Assembly: GCA_003554535.1 (NCBI GenBank)
Contig: PWGT01000171.1
Location: 1-45,143, forward strand
Length of the DNA: 45,143 bases
Direction of reading: 5' to 3'
From: Syntrophomonadaceae bacterium
Lineage (GTDB): Bacteria > Bacillota_D > Dethiobacteria > DTU022 > PWGO01
Each line of letters starts with the position of its first letter. Position 1 is the first letter of the stretch. The translations under genes and the position numbers were made by a program. This document shows positions 43,735-45,143 of this stretch, one piece after another. The notes under the pieces were generated by a model that did not search any database, was not told where the DNA came from, and saw nothing but the letters and a program-made list of their open reading frames with translations.

Positions 43735-43779
43735 TAAAAAAGCTCCTTCCCCGCTGCTTTTAGTCGTAAAGAAGGAGCT
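43735..43779 (-). terminator. Terminator / expression platform of the Moco-type riboswitch
   Basis: AGCTCCTTC (43741-43749) pairs with GAAGGAGCT (43771-43779); on the minus strand the stem is followed by six T residues. It stands between the aptamer (43822-43925) and the tupA start at 43529, so it is likely the ligand-controlled attenuator. Confidence 0.8.
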
Positions 43780-43821
43780 ATAGCATCTAACTAGAGTTTT
43801 AAAGTAAAATGCTTATTCCTC

Positions 43822-43925
43822 AAATACCCCTTTCCGCAACGGGAGGCCCTTCCGTTTCCAGCAGAACCCTGTCGGCCTTTTTCCATGGGCTAAATCCTTT
43901 AGGAAAACAGGCTCGGAGATTTTTA
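43822..43925 (-). ncRNA. Molybdenum/tungsten cofactor (Moco/Tuco) riboswitch aptamer
   Basis: The minus strand contains the hallmarks of the Moco RNA motif in order: CTCCGAGCC, a CTAAAGGA segment, CATGGAAAAAGGCCGACAGG, a short internal stem (TTCTG with CGGAA), then GGCCTCCCGTTGCGGAAAGG. The outer stem pairs AAATCTCC with GGGGTATTT. This RNA is found before molybdopterin-synthesis and molybdate/tungstate genes and senses the finished cofactor. It is followed by a terminator hairpin and tupA, so cofactor probably shuts off tungstate uptake. Whether it prefers the Mo or the W form cannot be told. Confidence 0.85.
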
Positions 43926-44002
43926 TGTGATTGTCATATAGCAAAATATATAAAATCCCATTTAGTTTTAGCCCTGCGTTTCTCCTCAAAATTAAAACCA
44001 GG

Positions 44003-44026
44003 CGTTATGCAAACAACTTCATATCG
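44003..44026. promoter_or_regulatory. ModE-like operator before the tup leader
   Basis: CGTTATG (44003-44009) and CATATCG (44020-44026) form an inverted repeat with one mismatch and a 10-base spacer, similar to ModE sites (CGTTAT arms). It lies just downstream of the -10 at 44038-44043. The adjacent ModE-HTH/TupA-like regulator is the likely ligand. Confidence 0.55.
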
Positions 44027-44037
44027 AGCTTAAAAAA

Positions 44038-44067
44038 ATTTTATCTTACCCATTATCAACTTGTCAA
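44038..44067 (-). promoter_or_regulatory. Promoter of the tupABC operon
   Basis: On the minus strand TTGACA (44062-44067), an 18-base spacer and TAAAAT (44038-44043). Transcription from here would include the ModE-like operator, the riboswitch and the terminator before reaching tupA. Confidence 0.65.
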
Positions 44068-44105
44068 GAAAAACCGTTAAAAAACTAAAATTTATAATAA
44101 AGAAA

Positions 44106-45143
44106 CTAAACAAGATGGAATAAAGGCTCCCCATATTTTTCTTTACCAAAAGTAGATATGATCTTCTTTCCTTCTGTCTGTAGCCACCAGGAAAACTTAA
44201 GTACATTTTCACTATTGACAGAAACAAAGCGTTCGGGATTTACAGTTATTAAAACAAACACATTATTTAATAGATCAGAATCTGTTGACTCCCCTTCTGC
44301 ATCCATTACAACCTCTAAATCAATTTTTTCACGGGACAACATATAACTGGCCCGGTCTACCAGAGTAAAAGCACGCTTTTCATTGGCAAGACTCAAGATT
44401 CCAAGGTTTCCAGCCACCCCGGAAGAAGTAAGATACCAATCTCCTGAGGCTTTAACACCTGCAGTTTCCCAAATTCTCTGCTCCCGCAAATGAGTTCCGG
44501 AGAAATCTCCCCGGCTTACAAAGGGAAGTCCATGAAGGGCTATCTTCTTGAAAATTTCAAGCCCTTCCGCACCAGAATCTATTTCCGGAATTAGTTCAGC
44601 AGGTCCTACTAAAATAAAATTATTAGACATAACGGGGATGATTTGGGAACCGTAGCCTTCAGCCATGAATTGTTTTTCCAATTCCGGGGCATGGGTTAAA
44701 ACCATATCCACTCTTCCCTGACGAGCAATTTCCAGAGCACGTCCACTTCCTACAGCTATGTGTTTAATCTGTACTCCACTTGCATGGTAAAATGCTTCTT
44801 CCAGCATATCCAATAATCCAGTTTCTACCGGCTCCATGGTACTTGCCATTAATAAATGTTGAGCTAAGGTCCTACTTTTCTGATCATAACTCTCATCTGG
44901 TTGATCTAATGAATAGACCGCCCTATCAACAAACCGGTTTAATTCGTCGTGAATTTCATTTTTAAAAGATTGATACTGTCCTAGCAAATTAAGCCCTTCC
45001 GAAGTTAAAGAGGCTCCCCCTCCGGAGGCACCACCAGCTTGCTTTTCCACCAGTTTTAACCCCAGAGCATTTTCTGCTTCTTTGATCAAACCCCAGGCAT
45101 AACGATAAGAAAACCCCAATGCAGAAGCCGCTTGACTAATAGA
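44106..45143 (-). CDS. ModE-type HTH fused to a TupA-like tungstate-binding domain, 5' end outside
   Basis: The frame is open to the right edge, giving at least 345 residues. The N-terminal part is a ModE/LysR-like winged helix (SISQAASALGFSYRYAWGLI at the edge, then VEKQAGGASGGGASLTSEG). The rest (from about residue 95) is a TupA-like binding domain without signal peptide: LMASTMEPVETGLLDML, VGSGRALEIARQGR, SRGDFSGTHLREQ and a C-terminus ending KYGEPLFH like that of TupA. A cytoplasmic regulator that reads tungstate directly, placed upstream of tupABC, is the natural reading. It probably binds the palindrome at 44003-44026. The DNA-binding N-terminus is partly outside the window. Confidence 0.88.
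   Translation of the reverse strand, partial: SISQAASALGFSYRYAWGLIKEAENALGLKLVEKQAGGASGGGASLTSEGLNLLGQYQSFKNEIHDELNRFVDRAVYSLDQPDESYDQKSRTLAQHLLMASTMEPVETGLLDMLEEAFYHASGVQIKHIAVGSGRALEIARQGRVDMVLTHAPELEKQFMAEGYGSQIIPVMSNNFILVGPAELIPEIDSGAEGLEIFKKIALHGLPFVSRGDFSGTHLREQRIWETAGVKASGDWYLTSSGVAGNLGILSLANEKRAFTLVDRASYMLSREKIDLEVVMDAEGESTDSDLLNNVFVLITVNPERFVSVNSENVLKFSWWLQTEGKKIISTFGKEKYGEPLFHLV

Noticed and set aside
43809..44033. Plus-strand reading frame of 74 codons
   Set aside because: It is antisense to the riboswitch and tup promoter region and has no ribosome site; the RNA motif explains the sequence conservation.

Overview
The window reads as a chromosomal segment of an anaerobic, low-G+C, Gram-positive-type bacterium (Bacillota, Clostridia/Natranaerobiia-like). 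Very acidic exported proteins (runs of Glu/Asp after the signal or lipobox) suggest a halophile or haloalkaliphile. Lifestyle markers are anaerobic: a multihaem cytochrome with a CxxxY-type Ccm maturation system, a Tat-exported Mo/W oxidoreductase with Rnf-type partners, HdrBC-like proteins, hybrid cluster protein, a glycyl-radical enzyme, corrinoid methyl transfer, and tungstate uptake. No tRNA, rRNA, CRISPR array, insertion sequence or phage gene was seen.

Layout. 1-1234 (-): ccmF (cut by the left edge) and ccmE. 1654-3996 (+): an undecahaem cytochrome interrupted by one in-frame TGA, then a double-rhodanese lipoprotein. 4064-4258: hairpins and a 28-bp tandem repeat. 4280-6681: a triple-HTH regulator (-) and an HD/HD-GYP protein (+). 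6739-11305 (-): operon of corrinoid protein, SAM-type methyltransferase, MttB-family methyltransferase and MFS carrier. 11544-15225: asparagine-synthetase-like protein lacking the catalytic Cys, DUF1992 protein, AhpD-like protein, AtoE-type carrier. 15748-22096: a small CxxC protein (+), then an operon (-) torD, molybdoenzyme, FeS subunit, rnfC, rnfD. 22643-24262 (-): hdrB, hdrC and a small membrane protein. 24297-27016 (-): copA with a CsoR-type operator and a csoR remnant. 27096-32446 (-): a divergent GAPDH and a 1343-residue PPDK-like protein without a PEP-binding barrel. 32739-34755: polyprenyl diphosphate synthase (+) and a YtpB-type terpene synthase (-), overlapping at their tails. 34990-36813 (-): hcp behind a ferredoxin remnant. 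37138-41069 (+): ferredoxin:thioredoxin reductase catalytic subunit ending in a probable selenocysteine, then a one-polypeptide fusion of a radical-SAM activase and its glycyl-radical enzyme. 41081-45143 (-): tupC, tupB, tupA (with an in-frame TAA), a Moco-type riboswitch, and a ModE-HTH/TupA-like regulator cut by the right edge.

Most notable: two genes carry an in-frame UGA followed, after 16 and 23 nt, by a hairpin with an AGUU apical loop. In the second gene the UGA falls exactly on the last redox-active cysteine of the ferredoxin:thioredoxin reductase CxC motif. Together they argue for two selenoproteins that ordinary annotation would truncate or split. Other unusual systems are the molybdoenzyme-RnfC-RnfD operon, the activase/glycyl-radical-enzyme fusion, the corrinoid operon with a SAM methyltransferase in the middle, and layered control of tungstate uptake (ModE-like operator, Moco-type riboswitch, terminator) upstream of a tupA that contains a nonsense codon. 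Several genes are decayed in place: csoR, a ferredoxin and possibly tupA.
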